From: Heterotrichella gracilis
Lineage: Eukaryota > Sar > Xanthophyceae > Tribonematales > Xanthonemataceae
NCBI GenBank assembly: GCA_032358255.1
Contig: JAULBX010011099.1
Span: forward strand, 496,001 to 560,000
Direction: 5' to 3'
Length of the DNA: 64,000 bases
Shown here: in pieces, positions 43,491-51,553 of the stretch
How the letters are laid out: every line of letters starts with the position of its first letter
Numbering within the stretch: position 1 is the stretch's first letter
Position numbers and translations under genes: made by a program
The notes under the pieces: model-generated
What the model saw: only the letters and a program-made list of their open reading frames with translations
The model's database searches: none
Told to the model about the DNA's origin: nothing

Positions 43491-44225
43491 ATGCCACTCA
43501 TTGAATTCACTTTTTTTATTTTACTATTTATTGTCGCCTTTTTATACGCAAGTGTTGGCCATGGCGGCGCTAGTGGTTATCTGGCACTAATGGCTTTGTT
43601 TTCGTTCGCGCCTGAAACCATGCGAAGTTCAGCCTTATTTTTAAATATTTTGGTTTCCTTCATTGCTTTCTTTCAATTTTATCAGGCCGGTCACTTTCAA
43701 TGGAACTTGTTTTGGCCTTTTGCCATCACCTCTGTTCCTGCTGCTTTTATTGGAGGTTTATGGACCATTGAAACAGATCTCTATAAAAAAATCCTGGCTG
43801 TTCTTTTGTTATTTTCCGCACTTCGTTTTTTTATGAAACACAAACAATCAGAGGCACCACTAAGAAAACAAAATCTTTTTGCGTCTCTGATCATTGGGGC
43901 AGCCATTGGGTTGTTCTCGGGAATGATCGGTATTGGCGGCGGAATTATTTTAAGTCCAATTATTCTGATGTTGAATTGGGCTAACATGAAACAAACAGCG
44001 GCTGTTTCGGCGTTGTTTATTTTTATTAATTCTATTGCCGGATTAAGTGGTTTGTGGATGAATGGGTTTAGTCAAACTAAAGCAATCTATCCATTAATTT
44101 TGATAGCTTTAGTGGGAGGTATATTAGGATCCTATTTTGGCGCAAAGAAAATAAAAAGTCATTCGCTTCAATATATATTAGCCCTTGTTCTTATTATTGC
44201 TTCCATGAAATTAATTCTTTCGTAA
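43491..44225 (+). CDS. TauE/SafE-family permease
   Basis: A 244-residue inner-membrane protein with about eight hydrophobic segments, of the COG0730 sulfite exporter TauE/SafE family. The two family repeats are visible: the first with ASVGHGGASGYLAL, the second with GLFSGMIGIGGGIILSPI. Members move sulfite, sulfoacetate or other organosulfur anions, but many are of unknown substrate. It is embedded between moeA (6 bp) and mobA (1 bp), so it is certainly in the Moco operon. Transport of a sulfur compound, a by-product of cofactor synthesis, or formate is possible; the sequence does not decide. Confidence 0.88.
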   Translation: MPLIEFTFFILLFIVAFLYASVGHGGASGYLALMALFSFAPETMRSSALFLNILVSFIAFFQFYQAGHFQWNLFWPFAITSVPAAFIGGLWTIETDLYKKILAVLLLFSALRFFMKHKQSEAPLRKQNLFASLIIGAAIGLFSGMIGIGGGIILSPIILMLNWANMKQTAAVSALFIFINSIAGLSGLWMNGFSQTKAIYPLILIALVGGILGSYFGAKKIKSHSLQYILALVLIIASMKLILS

Positions 44226-44226
44226 T

Positions 44227-44826
44227 ATGTCCGATCTTTCAAAACAAATAAATTGTTACATATTAGCAGGTGGTAAAAGCTCTCGCATGGGTGAAGATAA
44301 AGGATTGTTGGAACTGAATGGTAAAACCATCATTGAATATGTGATTGCTCAAGTAAAACCTTTATTCAAAACCGTTTTTATTGTCTCGTTAAATGATCAG
44401 TATTCTCAATTTGGATTGGAAGTGATTCCTGATCTGGTGAAAGATATTGGTCCCGCAGGCGGCATATTAACAGCCATTCAACACAGTGCTACCGAACGCA
44501 ATTTGGTGATCAGTTGCGATATGCCTTTTATTACTTCAGAAGCCTTGGAATATCTGATTGCCGAGGCAAATGCCTATCAAGTTGTGGTGCCGATACATCA
44601 ACAAAAACTAGAACCTTTATGCGCCATTTATTCTAGATCCTGTTTCAATAAATGGAAAGAAGAAATTGAAAAAGGCGTGTATAAACTTCAGAATATTATT
44701 TCTAACTTTAAAACGAAAGAGTTGAATGTAGAAGAACATCCGCTTTTTCAGTCTGACTTTTTTACAAATATTAATACAAAAGAGGATCTCGAAAAGGCGA
44801 TCAAAAAATTAGATCATGGCAATTAA
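44227..44826 (+). CDS. mobA: Molybdenum cofactor guanylyltransferase MobA
   Basis: 199 residues. It transfers GMP from GTP to Mo-molybdopterin, making the guanine dinucleotide form used by formate dehydrogenases of the DMSO-reductase family. The nucleotide-binding start LAGGKSSRMGEDKG (13-26) is canonical, followed by DLVKDIGPAGGI and VISCDMPF (metal-binding Asp). This explains the need of the neighbouring FdhA for bis-MGD. The start lies one base after the tauE stop, and the 3' end overlaps moaD by 11 bp. No mobB is seen. Confidence 0.93.
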   Translation: MSDLSKQINCYILAGGKSSRMGEDKGLLELNGKTIIEYVIAQVKPLFKTVFIVSLNDQYSQFGLEVIPDLVKDIGPAGGILTAIQHSATERNLVISCDMPFITSEALEYLIAEANAYQVVVPIHQQKLEPLCAIYSRSCFNKWKEEIEKGVYKLQNIISNFKTKELNVEEHPLFQSDFFTNINTKEDLEKAIKKLDHGN

Positions 44827-45049
44827 AGTTCTTGTCTTCGGACAAATTAGCGACTGTATTTCACAAAAGAACTTGGTTATTTCAACGGTGAAGGATACCG
44901 ATGAACTGAACAGTCAACTCATTCATCTTTATCCTTGTTTAGCTAATATAAATTATACAATGGCTGTCAATAAGAAGGTGATAGCTGAAACTACACCTCT
45001 CAAGGATAAGGATGAGGTAGCCTTATTGCCTGCATTTTCCGGAGGATAA
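44816..45049 (+). CDS. moaD: Molybdopterin synthase small subunit MoaD
   Basis: A 77-residue ubiquitin-fold sulfur carrier ending in the required Gly-Gly (LPAFSGG), which MoeB adenylates and which then carries the thiocarboxylate sulfur to cyclic pyranopterin in the MoaD-MoaE synthase. KDKDEVALLPAFSGG at the C-terminus is a textbook signature. It overlaps mobA by 11 bp and is followed 4 bp later by moeB, its activating enzyme. Confidence 0.93.
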   Translation: MAIKVLVFGQISDCISQKNLVISTVKDTDELNSQLIHLYPCLANINYTMAVNKKVIAETTPLKDKDEVALLPAFSGG

Positions 45050-45053
45050 AAAA

Positions 45054-46172
45054 TTGAAATCAGAATTAAATCATAGCCGTTATCAGCGTCAGATTCTTCT
45101 AAAAGAGATGGGAGAACAAGGGCAACAAAAATTGCATCAGGCAAAAGTGCTTGTCATTGGCGCCGGAGGCTTGGGTTGCCCTGCTTTACAATATCTGGCA
45201 GCGGCCGGAGTAGGGCATGTTGGCATCGTTGATTTTGATCTGGTGGAGCTCTCTAATTTGCAACGACAAATTTTATTTACCGTAGAGGATGTTGGAAAAT
45301 CGAAATCGCATACCGCAGCTAAAAAACTAAATGCTTTAAATCCTGAAATTCATGTTCAGGCTTTCAATGAGAAAATTGATCAAACAAATGCACTCAATAT
45401 ATTGAAGGAATTTGATCTTGTGATAGATGGTTCTGATAATTTCGCGACACGCTATGCCATAAATGATGCCTGTGTGTTGCTCGATAAACCTTTAGTTTAT
45501 GGCGCTGTTTTGGCGTTTGAAGGACAGCTAGCGGTTTTCAATTTACCAGATCCTAAAACACAGGTGAGCACAAACTACAGAGATCTTTTTCCTGATTTAC
45601 ACAAAGCCTCTCAAGCTATCTCATGCAATGAGGTAGGTGTTTTAGGAGTAGTGCCCGGATTAATAGGAACCATGATGGCTGCCGAGGCAATCAAGATCAT
45701 TTGTGGTATTGGAGAAGTATTGCGCAACAAGGTAGTAACGTATAGTGTTTTGACAAATCAATTCTATGAAATGGAATTGAGTCCAACGAAAACAAAATGG
45801 AGTGGACCAAAAAACGCTGAGGAATTCTTAAAGTATGATTATGAATTCCATTGTTCAGGTGGCGCTTTGCAAGAAGAAATTAACTTGTCGCAATTTGAAA
45901 TACTTAGGAAACAAAAAGGCACCGTACTATTAGACGTAAGGGAGTCGGGCGAAATCCCTCTTGTTACTGAGTTTGAACACATTGGTATTCCTTTAAGTCA
46001 ATTAGAAGATAGATGGAAGGAGATTCCTATGAAAGACACCTTAATTGTGTTTTGTAACTCCGGACAACGAAGTTTGAAAGTAGTATCTTTGCTAAGAAAG
46101 AAATTTCCTACTTTTAAGGTCCTGAGTCTGAAAGAGGGAATTAGTAAATGGAAAAATGATCACCATGAGTGA
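45054..46172 (+). CDS. moeB: MoaD adenylyltransferase MoeB fused to a rhodanese domain
   Basis: 372 residues starting at TTG. The ThiF/E1-like domain (about 1-245) has the ATP loop VIGAGGLGCPALQYL (34-48), VDFDLVELSNLQRQIL, VIDGSDNFATRY and Cys191 in SCNEVGVLGVVPG. A C-terminal rhodanese domain (about 270-372) has the active Cys334 in VFCNSGQRS, so one protein can adenylate MoaD and deliver sulfur. The two CxxC zinc pairs of E. coli MoeB are not visible (RDLFPDL in place of the usual CLFP). It is four bases after moaD. A role in ThiS activation cannot be excluded, but the context strongly favours MoaD. Confidence 0.92.
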   Translation: MKSELNHSRYQRQILLKEMGEQGQQKLHQAKVLVIGAGGLGCPALQYLAAAGVGHVGIVDFDLVELSNLQRQILFTVEDVGKSKSHTAAKKLNALNPEIHVQAFNEKIDQTNALNILKEFDLVIDGSDNFATRYAINDACVLLDKPLVYGAVLAFEGQLAVFNLPDPKTQVSTNYRDLFPDLHKASQAISCNEVGVLGVVPGLIGTMMAAEAIKIICGIGEVLRNKVVTYSVLTNQFYEMELSPTKTKWSGPKNAEEFLKYDYEFHCSGGALQEEINLSQFEILRKQKGTVLLDVRESGEIPLVTEFEHIGIPLSQLEDRWKEIPMKDTLIVFCNSGQRSLKVVSLLRKKFPTFKVLSLKEGISKWKNDHHE

Positions 46173-46608
46173 AAAGAAAAAACAAAAGGTATTTGTAGAA
46201 GGCGCGATCAGTCCGGCATTTATTTCGGAGAGTATTGCTAAACATGCCACCAAACAAGACATTGGAGCCCATGCTATTTTTTTAGGTCAGGTAAGGAAGG
46301 ATGTTTTGGAAGGAAAAACAGTTAAGTCGATTGAATATACCACCTACCAAGAATTGGCTGATGAAAAATTATATGAGATCCGAGAAGCCGCTTTTGCCAA
46401 ACACGATCTGGTGTGCTTGCATATTTATCACAGTTTGGGAGAAGTAAAAGCAGGAGAAATTTGTTTGTTTGTATTTGTTTCTTCCAAACACAGGGCCGCT
46501 TCCTTTGCTGCTTGTGAGGAAATTGTGGAACGGGTTAAAAAAGAAGTCCCGGTTTGGGGAAAAGAAATTTTCGAAGATGAATCCCATACCTGGAAAATAA
46601 ATAACTAA
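46156..46608 (+). CDS. moaE: Molybdopterin synthase large subunit MoaE
   Basis: About 150 residues. The catalytic subunit that adds two sulfurs from MoaD thiocarboxylate to cPMP. Motifs visible are [13 protein letters not shown] near the N-terminus, [14 protein letters not shown] and the C-terminal signature [19 protein letters not shown] with VPVWGKE (catalytic lysine region). The 5' end overlaps moeB. A second ATG at 46165 would shorten the overlap to 8 bp and is equally likely as the true start. Confidence 0.94.
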   Translation: MITMSEKKKQKVFVEGAISPAFISESIAKHATKQDIGAHAIFLGQVRKDVLEGKTVKSIEYTTYQELADEKLYEIREAAFAKHDLVCLHIYHSLGEVKAGEICLFVFVSSKHRAASFAACEEIVERVKKEVPVWGKEIFEDESHTWKINN

Positions 46609-46615
46609 GAATTGT

Positions 46616-47533
46616 ATGATCGACATTACACATAAATCAAGTACTAAACGGATTGCCATTGCCTCTGCTATTTTAAAAGTAAGCAAACAAGAAACCATTG
46701 ATGCGGTATTGAATAAAACCGTTGCTAAAGGCGATGTATTTGAAATGGCAAAAACGGCGGGATTGTTTGCGGTGAAACGCACCAGTGACATGATTCCGGA
46801 TTGTCATCCCATGCCGGTGGAATATACCGCCGTGCGATTTGCGGTGAATGGACTGGAAATAAAGATCGAACTGGAAGTTCATACTGTTTATAAAACGGGG
46901 GTTGAAGTGGAAGCGATGCATGGAGCATCTGTTGTGGCTTTAACCATGTATGACATGTTGAAACCAATAGATAAAGGCATTGAAATTTGTTCTATTAAAT
47001 TAGAAAAGAAAAAAGGGGGTAAATCTGATTTTACAGATAAATACCGCAAGGATCTGAAGGCAGCAGTAATCGTATGTTCTGACACGATCTCTGCGGGAAA
47101 AAAAGAGGACAAAGCCGGCAAAGCCATTATTCAAAAATTGGAATCTTGTCAAGTGGCAATAAGCGATTACAGTATCATTGCAGATGAAATAGAAGGCATT
47201 CAAAAAAAGGTTTTAAGTTTATTCGAACTCAAAAATAATCTTATCATTCTCACCGGCGGTACGGGTTTGTCAAAACGTGATGTGACGCCTGAAGCCATTC
47301 TTCCATTGTTAGATAGAGAAATTCCGGGTATTATGGAAGCGGCCAGAAATTACGGACAAGATCGCACGCCATACTCTATGCTGTCGCGCGGATTAGCAGG
47401 CATGAGAGGAGATACCTTAATTATTGCCGTTCCCGGTTCTACCAAAGGTGCGGCTGAAACCATGGATGCTTTGTTTCCGGCGGTCTTGCATATTTTTGCG
47501 ATACTGGATGGGGGTGGGCATTCGGGGAAGTAG
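46616..47533 (+). CDS. moaC: MoaC-MogA (MoaB) fusion: cyclic pyranopterin synthase plus molybdopterin adenylyltransferase
   Basis: 305 residues. Residues 1 to about 140 are MoaC, which converts the MoaA product to c[33 protein letters not shown] is split over two strands, then [24 protein letters not shown] with the catalytic Asp-Lys. Residues about 147-305 are a MogA/MoaB domain ([40 protein letters not shown]) that adenylylates molybdopterin before MoeA acts. The fusion is known in Bacteroidota and joins an early and a late pathway step. Last gene of the operon, followed by a long palindromic hairpin. Confidence 0.94.
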   Translation: MIDITHKSSTKRIAIASAILKVSKQETIDAVLNKTVAKGDVFEMAKTAGLFAVKRTSDMIPDCHPMPVEYTAVRFAVNGLEIKIELEVHTVYKTGVEVEAMHGASVVALTMYDMLKPIDKGIEICSIKLEKKKGGKSDFTDKYRKDLKAAVIVCSDTISAGKKEDKAGKAIIQKLESCQVAISDYSIIADEIEGIQKKVLSLFELKNNLIILTGGTGLSKRDVTPEAILPLLDREIPGIMEAARNYGQDRTPYSMLSRGLAGMRGDTLIIAVPGSTKGAAETMDALFPAVLHIFAILDGGGHSGK

Positions 47534-47537
47534 AAAC

Positions 47538-47569
47538 CACTAAGTCCGATAGCTATCGGACACTTAGTG
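47538..47569. repeat. Palindromic hairpin with CCGATAGCTATCGG core
   Basis: CACTAAG pairs with CTTAGTG around the perfect 16-base palindrome TCCGATAGCTATCGGA (47545-47560), with a two-base bulge. It starts 5 bp after the moaC-mogA stop. The core is the same as that inside the element at 41761-41874. It may double as a transcription stop between the convergent operons. Confidence 0.65.
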
Positions 47570-47673
47570 CACTTAGAAACACTAAGAGTTTTGTTGCGCG
47601 CCAAGACGCCAAGAGCGCAAAGTAAACGCACTCTGTGAAACTCTGCGCAAAACTCCTTTTACTCTGTGTTTAA

Positions 47674-47755
47674 GATTAGACACTAATCACACGAAATTGG
47701 GCAAAATGAAATCATAATTAATCATAACAATCAGCGTCATCAGCGTTCCATAAAA
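47674..47755. repeat. Dispersed degenerate intergenic repeat, copy 2
   Basis: GATTAGACAC (47674-47683) and GCGTCATCAGCGTTCCATAAAA (47734-47755) match the modules of copy 1 at 1911-2004 in the same order; the last 22 bases differ at two positions. The neighbouring stretch 47585-47640 has reiterated CGCCAAGA/GCGCAA words. Lies between the convergent moaC-mogA and moaA genes; no gene present. Confidence 0.55.
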
Positions 47756-47806
47756 TCTCAGTGTTCTCTTGTGTCTCGGCGCCTCTGTGTTGAAAATTGC
47801 GGGCTG

Positions 47807-48814
47807 TTACCCCCCGATACTAATCATATTTCTGTTCTGCTGATTGAGCTCCGCATTTGAAAGATCTTCAAATGTTTCCATGCCGCCACGGACCGATTTT
47901 TTATGCCAGACCGTTTCACGAATTAAGTTGGTAATGTCTTCACCATTTCTGAAAGCAGTTAAGAGATCAGTTTCACTGTTTGAAAATAAACAGTTTTTTA
48001 TTTTTCCATCGGCGGTCAATCGCAAACGGTTACAGGTATCGCAAAATGGATTGGTGACAGATGAGATCACGGCAAAAGTGCCTTTGTAGCCCTTTATTTG
48101 AAAGGCTTTAGTGGTATCGTGTTTTTTATCCTCGAGTTTGATCACCTTATCCGAATAAGCGGAATGAATCCGTTCCATCATTTCCTTAAAGGAAAGACCT
48201 TTACTCCAGTCCCATTTATTGCCGTTAAAAGGCATAAACTCTATAAAACGATAATGGATGTGTTTATCTTTGGTGAATTCAATAAAATCAAGAATTTCAT
48301 CGTCGTTCACCCCTTTCATGATCACCGCATTTAACTTCACATGAAAGTTTTCGCTCAATAAAAGATCGATGTTTGATCTGATCTTTTCAAAATCGGATCT
48401 GCGTGTCACCGCATTAAACCGTTCTTCTTGCAATGAATCCAGACTAATATTGATGGAACGTAAATTAGTGGATTTAAAAGTATCAATGAATTTATCTACC
48501 AGAATACCATTCGTAGAAATGGCCAAACTTACCGGCAATTTAGAAAGTCCTTCAATGATTTCCTTAGCATCTTTTCTTACTAAAGGTTCACCACCAGTAA
48601 GCCGAATTTTTTTGACGCCCAATTTTACAAAAGCTTCTGCAAGCGCAAGAACTTCTTCTGTACGCATAAACTCAGATTTTGGTCTTAACACAATTCCTTC
48701 TTCCGGCATACAATACACGCAGCGCAGGTTGCAGCGCTCGGTTAAAGAGATGCGCAAATAGTCATGCACTCTTCCGAATTGATCGGTCAATGGTGTTATA
48801 GAAGAAAGGTCCAT
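47807..48814 (-). CDS. moaA: GTP 3',8-cyclase MoaA
   Basis: 335 residues. The radical SAM enzyme that starts Moco synthesis from GTP. The SAM cluster is Cys28-xxx-Cys32-xx-Cys35 (ERCNLRCVYC). The second cluster near the C-terminus is in NPFCDTCNRLRLTADGKIKNC, and the protein ends in the required Gly-Gly (SIGG). LTGGEPLVRKD is the conserved GGEP loop. It is the last gene of the minus-strand formate operon, 7 bp after fdhA, while all other Moco genes are on the facing operon. Confidence 0.97.
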   Translation of the reverse strand: MDLSSITPLTDQFGRVHDYLRISLTERCNLRCVYCMPEEGIVLRPKSEFMRTEEVLALAEAFVKLGVKKIRLTGGEPLVRKDAKEIIEGLSKLPVSLAISTNGILVDKFIDTFKSTNLRSINISLDSLQEERFNAVTRRSDFEKIRSNIDLLLSENFHVKLNAVIMKGVNDDEILDFIEFTKDKHIHYRFIEFMPFNGNKWDWSKGLSFKEMMERIHSAYSDKVIKLEDKKHDTTKAFQIKGYKGTFAVISSVTNPFCDTCNRLRLTADGKIKNCLFSNSETDLLTAFRNGEDITNLIRETVWHKKSVRGGMETFEDLSNAELNQQNRNMISIGG

Positions 48815-48821
48815 TTTTTAC

Positions 48822-51548
48822 TTACACTTTCGCGTGTTTAAATTGCCCTTTGCTTTTACGAATTTTTACGGCTACTATTTTGTATTCCGGACATAAGGCT
48901 TCGCTATCGTGTTCATCACTGGTAATGACATTCAACATTACTTCAGGGAAATGGAAGGTCGTGCTTAAAATACCCGGCTTCACTTCATCGGTGATTCGGG
49001 CTTTAATATCCACTTTTCCTCTTGGAGATTCTACGCAAACCATATCTCCTTCCGAAATAAGATTCGCTGAGGCATCGGAAGGATTGATCAACAACACATC
49101 TTCTGTTAAGATCTCCACGTTACCTGTTCTCCGGGTCATAGTACCGGAATTGTAATGTTCCAGTTCACGATTGGTAGTAATGATATATGGATAGTCATTC
49201 GAATTATTTTTTGTTTCCTTCGATTCATCCCAATCAAAATAATGGAATTTACCTTTACCTCTTTGAAATTCTTCCAGATGAAGAATCTCTGTATCTGTTC
49301 CGTCTTTCTTTACCGGCCACTGTTTTCCGTTCTCTCCTAAATTCTTCCAGGTAACACCGGCAAAGAATGGAACGATCTGTGAGATTTCTTCGAGCATGCC
49401 ATCCGGAGTATAAGGAGCCTGAGCATAACCCATTTTATTCATGATATCCACCATGATCTCTCCATCACTTTTTGTTCCCGATAATGGCTCCACTACTTTC
49501 TGAACTTTTTGAATGCGTCTTTCGGCGTTGGTGTAAGTACCACTTTTCTCTAAGAAAGTAGCTCCCGGTAAAATCACATCGGCATATTTACAGGTTTCCG
49601 TCATAAAGATCTCTTGTAATACTAAAAGATCTAAATTTTCCATAGCCGCAATCACTTTGTTAGTGTTTGGATCTGTTTGTACGACATCTTCACCCATTAA
49701 CCAAAGCGCTTTTAATTTCCCTTCAATAGAGGCTTCAAACATCTCCGGAATTTTTAATCCTTTTCCAAATGGAATTTTCGTTTTATAAAAGGCTTCGTAC
49801 TGTTTGTTTATTTCAGGATCATACGAATTCATATATCCTGCTCCCTGATGCGGTTGACAACCCATGTCGGCTGCTCCTTGTACATTGTTTTGTCCGCGTA
49901 ATGGATTTACACCAACACCTTTGCGTCCAATATTTCCGGTGATCATGGCCAAGTCAGAGATCAACATCACAGTAAAGGAACCTTGTGAATGCTCAGTCAC
50001 CCCTAAACCATGAAAAGACATCGCATTCGGTGCTTTGGCATAAGCCATAGCTGCTTCTCTTACCAGAGCTTTGTCCACACCGGTGATGCGTTCCATTTCA
50101 TTCACATCTAATTTTAAGATCTGTTCGCAGAACTGAGCGTAACCTTCGGTGCGTTGTTCAATAAAATTTTTGTCCTCTAATTTTTCGGTGATGATGTAAT
50201 ACAACATCATGTTGATCAAAGCTACGTTTGTTCCCGGCTTCAATTGTAAGTGATACGTTGCATAACGCGCCATTTCTGTCCGGCGGGGATCGATCACAAT
50301 GGTGGTCTTTCCTTTCATGGCAAATTGTTTCAATTTAGCACCGGTTACAGGATGCGCATCGGTTGGATTGGCACCAATGACCATGATACAATCCGTGTAT
50401 TTAATATCTTCCACGGAGTTTGTTGCCGCACCTGTTCCAAAGGCACGCTGCATGCCTAAAGCTGTTGGAGAGTGACACACACGAGCACAGCAATCAATAT
50501 TGTTAGTTCCAATCACCGCCCGAATAAATTTCTGCATCAAATAATTTTCTTCGTTCGTGCAACGGGCAGAAGAGATTCCGGCAATAGAATCCGGACCGTG
50601 TTTGGCTTTTATATCCGTTAATTTTGTGGCAATATAATCATAAGCTTCATCCCAGGTCGCTGTTTCCAAGACTCCGTTTTTGCGGATCATTGGTGTACGA
50701 ATACGATCTGGATGATCGTAAAATGAAAAAGCGAAACGTCCTTTTAAACAGGTGTGACCTTGATTCACTTCTGCATCATAAGGTGCCTGAATAGATTTTA
50801 CTTTTCCGTTGACAACGGCCACATCCAGATTACAACCTACACCACAATAGGTGCAAACGGTACGTACTTTTTTATCGGCCACGATGGATTTTGATTCAAA
50901 TACATCTGAAATAGCTGAGGTTGGACAAGCTTGTGCGCAGGCACCACAGCTCACACAATCAGATTCGAAAAAAGTGTTGTGGTTACTTTTAATGATATGC
51001 GCATCAAATCCTCTACCGGCCATACTCAAGACTAATTCACCTTGCACTTCATCACAGGCTCTTACACAACGAAAACAATTGATGCATTTTGAAAAATCAG
51101 AGGTCATGTAAGGATGACTCAGATCTTTTTTACGGTCTAAATGATTTTTTCCTTCGGGATAACGCACATCACGTACGCCCACTTTAGCAGCAACTGCTTG
51201 TAGTTCGCAATTGTTATTCACCTCGCAGGTCAAACAATCCAAAGGATGATCAGTTAATACCAATTCTACAATATTTTTGCGCAGTTTGGTAATGCGATCA
51301 TTGTGGGTATATATGTAGGAGTTTGGAATAACCGGCGTATGACAAGAGGCCTGAGCTTTTGCAGGTCCGTTTGCGACTAAGGCCACATCGACTGAGCAAA
51401 CGCGACAAGCACCAAAGGGATCTAAATTAGGCGCATCACATAAAGTGGGCACAAAATCTTTTCCAAAATTTCTTCTTACAAAACTTAAAATAGTTTCGCC
51501 TTGTACGATCGGAAATTTTTGATCATTTATATAAGCTGATAGTTCCAT
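48822..51548 (-). CDS. fdhA: NAD-linked formate dehydrogenase, molybdenum subunit (FdsA-like)
   Basis: 908 residues, cytoplasmic, no Tat signal. The N-terminus is NuoG-like: a [2Fe-2S] domain with Cys37, 48, 51, 69; a His101-Cys105-Cys108-Cys114 cluster; and two ferredoxin [4Fe-4S] sites (Cys155, 158, 161, 165 and Cys198, 201, 204, 208). The molybdopterin part begins with Cys232, 235, 239, 267 for the proximal cluster. The catalytic residue is Cys358 with His359 in CARVCHSPTALG, so it is a cysteine and not a selenocysteine enzyme. It oxidises formate to CO2 (or the reverse) and passes electrons to the diaphorase encoded just upstream, 5 bp away. Confidence 0.95.
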   Translation of the reverse strand: MELSAYINDQKFPIVQGETILSFVRRNFGKDFVPTLCDAPNLDPFGACRVCSVDVALVANGPAKAQASCHTPVIPNSYIYTHNDRITKLRKNIVELVLTDHPLDCLTCEVNNNCELQAVAAKVGVRDVRYPEGKNHLDRKKDLSHPYMTSDFSKCINCFRCVRACDEVQGELVLSMAGRGFDAHIIKSNHNTFFESDCVSCGACAQACPTSAISDVFESKSIVADKKVRTVCTYCGVGCNLDVAVVNGKVKSIQAPYDAEVNQGHTCLKGRFAFSFYDHPDRIRTPMIRKNGVLETATWDEAYDYIATKLTDIKAKHGPDSIAGISSARCTNEENYLMQKFIRAVIGTNNIDCCARVCHSPTALGMQRAFGTGAATNSVEDIKYTDCIMVIGANPTDAHPVTGAKLKQFAMKGKTTIVIDPRRTEMARYATYHLQLKPGTNVALINMMLYYIITEKLEDKNFIEQRTEGYAQFCEQILKLDVNEMERITGVDKALVREAAMAYAKAPNAMSFHGLGVTEHSQGSFTVMLISDLAMITGNIGRKGVGVNPLRGQNNVQGAADMGCQPHQGAGYMNSYDPEINKQYEAFYKTKIPFGKGLKIPEMFEASIEGKLKALWLMGEDVVQTDPNTNKVIAAMENLDLLVLQEIFMTETCKYADVILPGATFLEKSGTYTNAERRIQKVQKVVEPLSGTKSDGEIMVDIMNKMGYAQAPYTPDGMLEEISQIVPFFAGVTWKNLGENGKQWPVKKDGTDTEILHLEEFQRGKGKFHYFDWDESKETKNNSNDYPYIITTNRELEHYNSGTMTRRTGNVEILTEDVLLINPSDASANLISEGDMVCVESPRGKVDIKARITDEVKPGILSTTFHFPEVMLNVITSDEHDSEALCPEYKIVAVKIRKSKGQFKHAKV

Positions 51549-51553
51549 GGTGA

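Noticed and set aside
46369-47631. Several minus-strand frames of 63 to 140 codons opposite moaE and moaC-mogA
   Set aside because: Antisense shadows of strongly conserved Moco genes.
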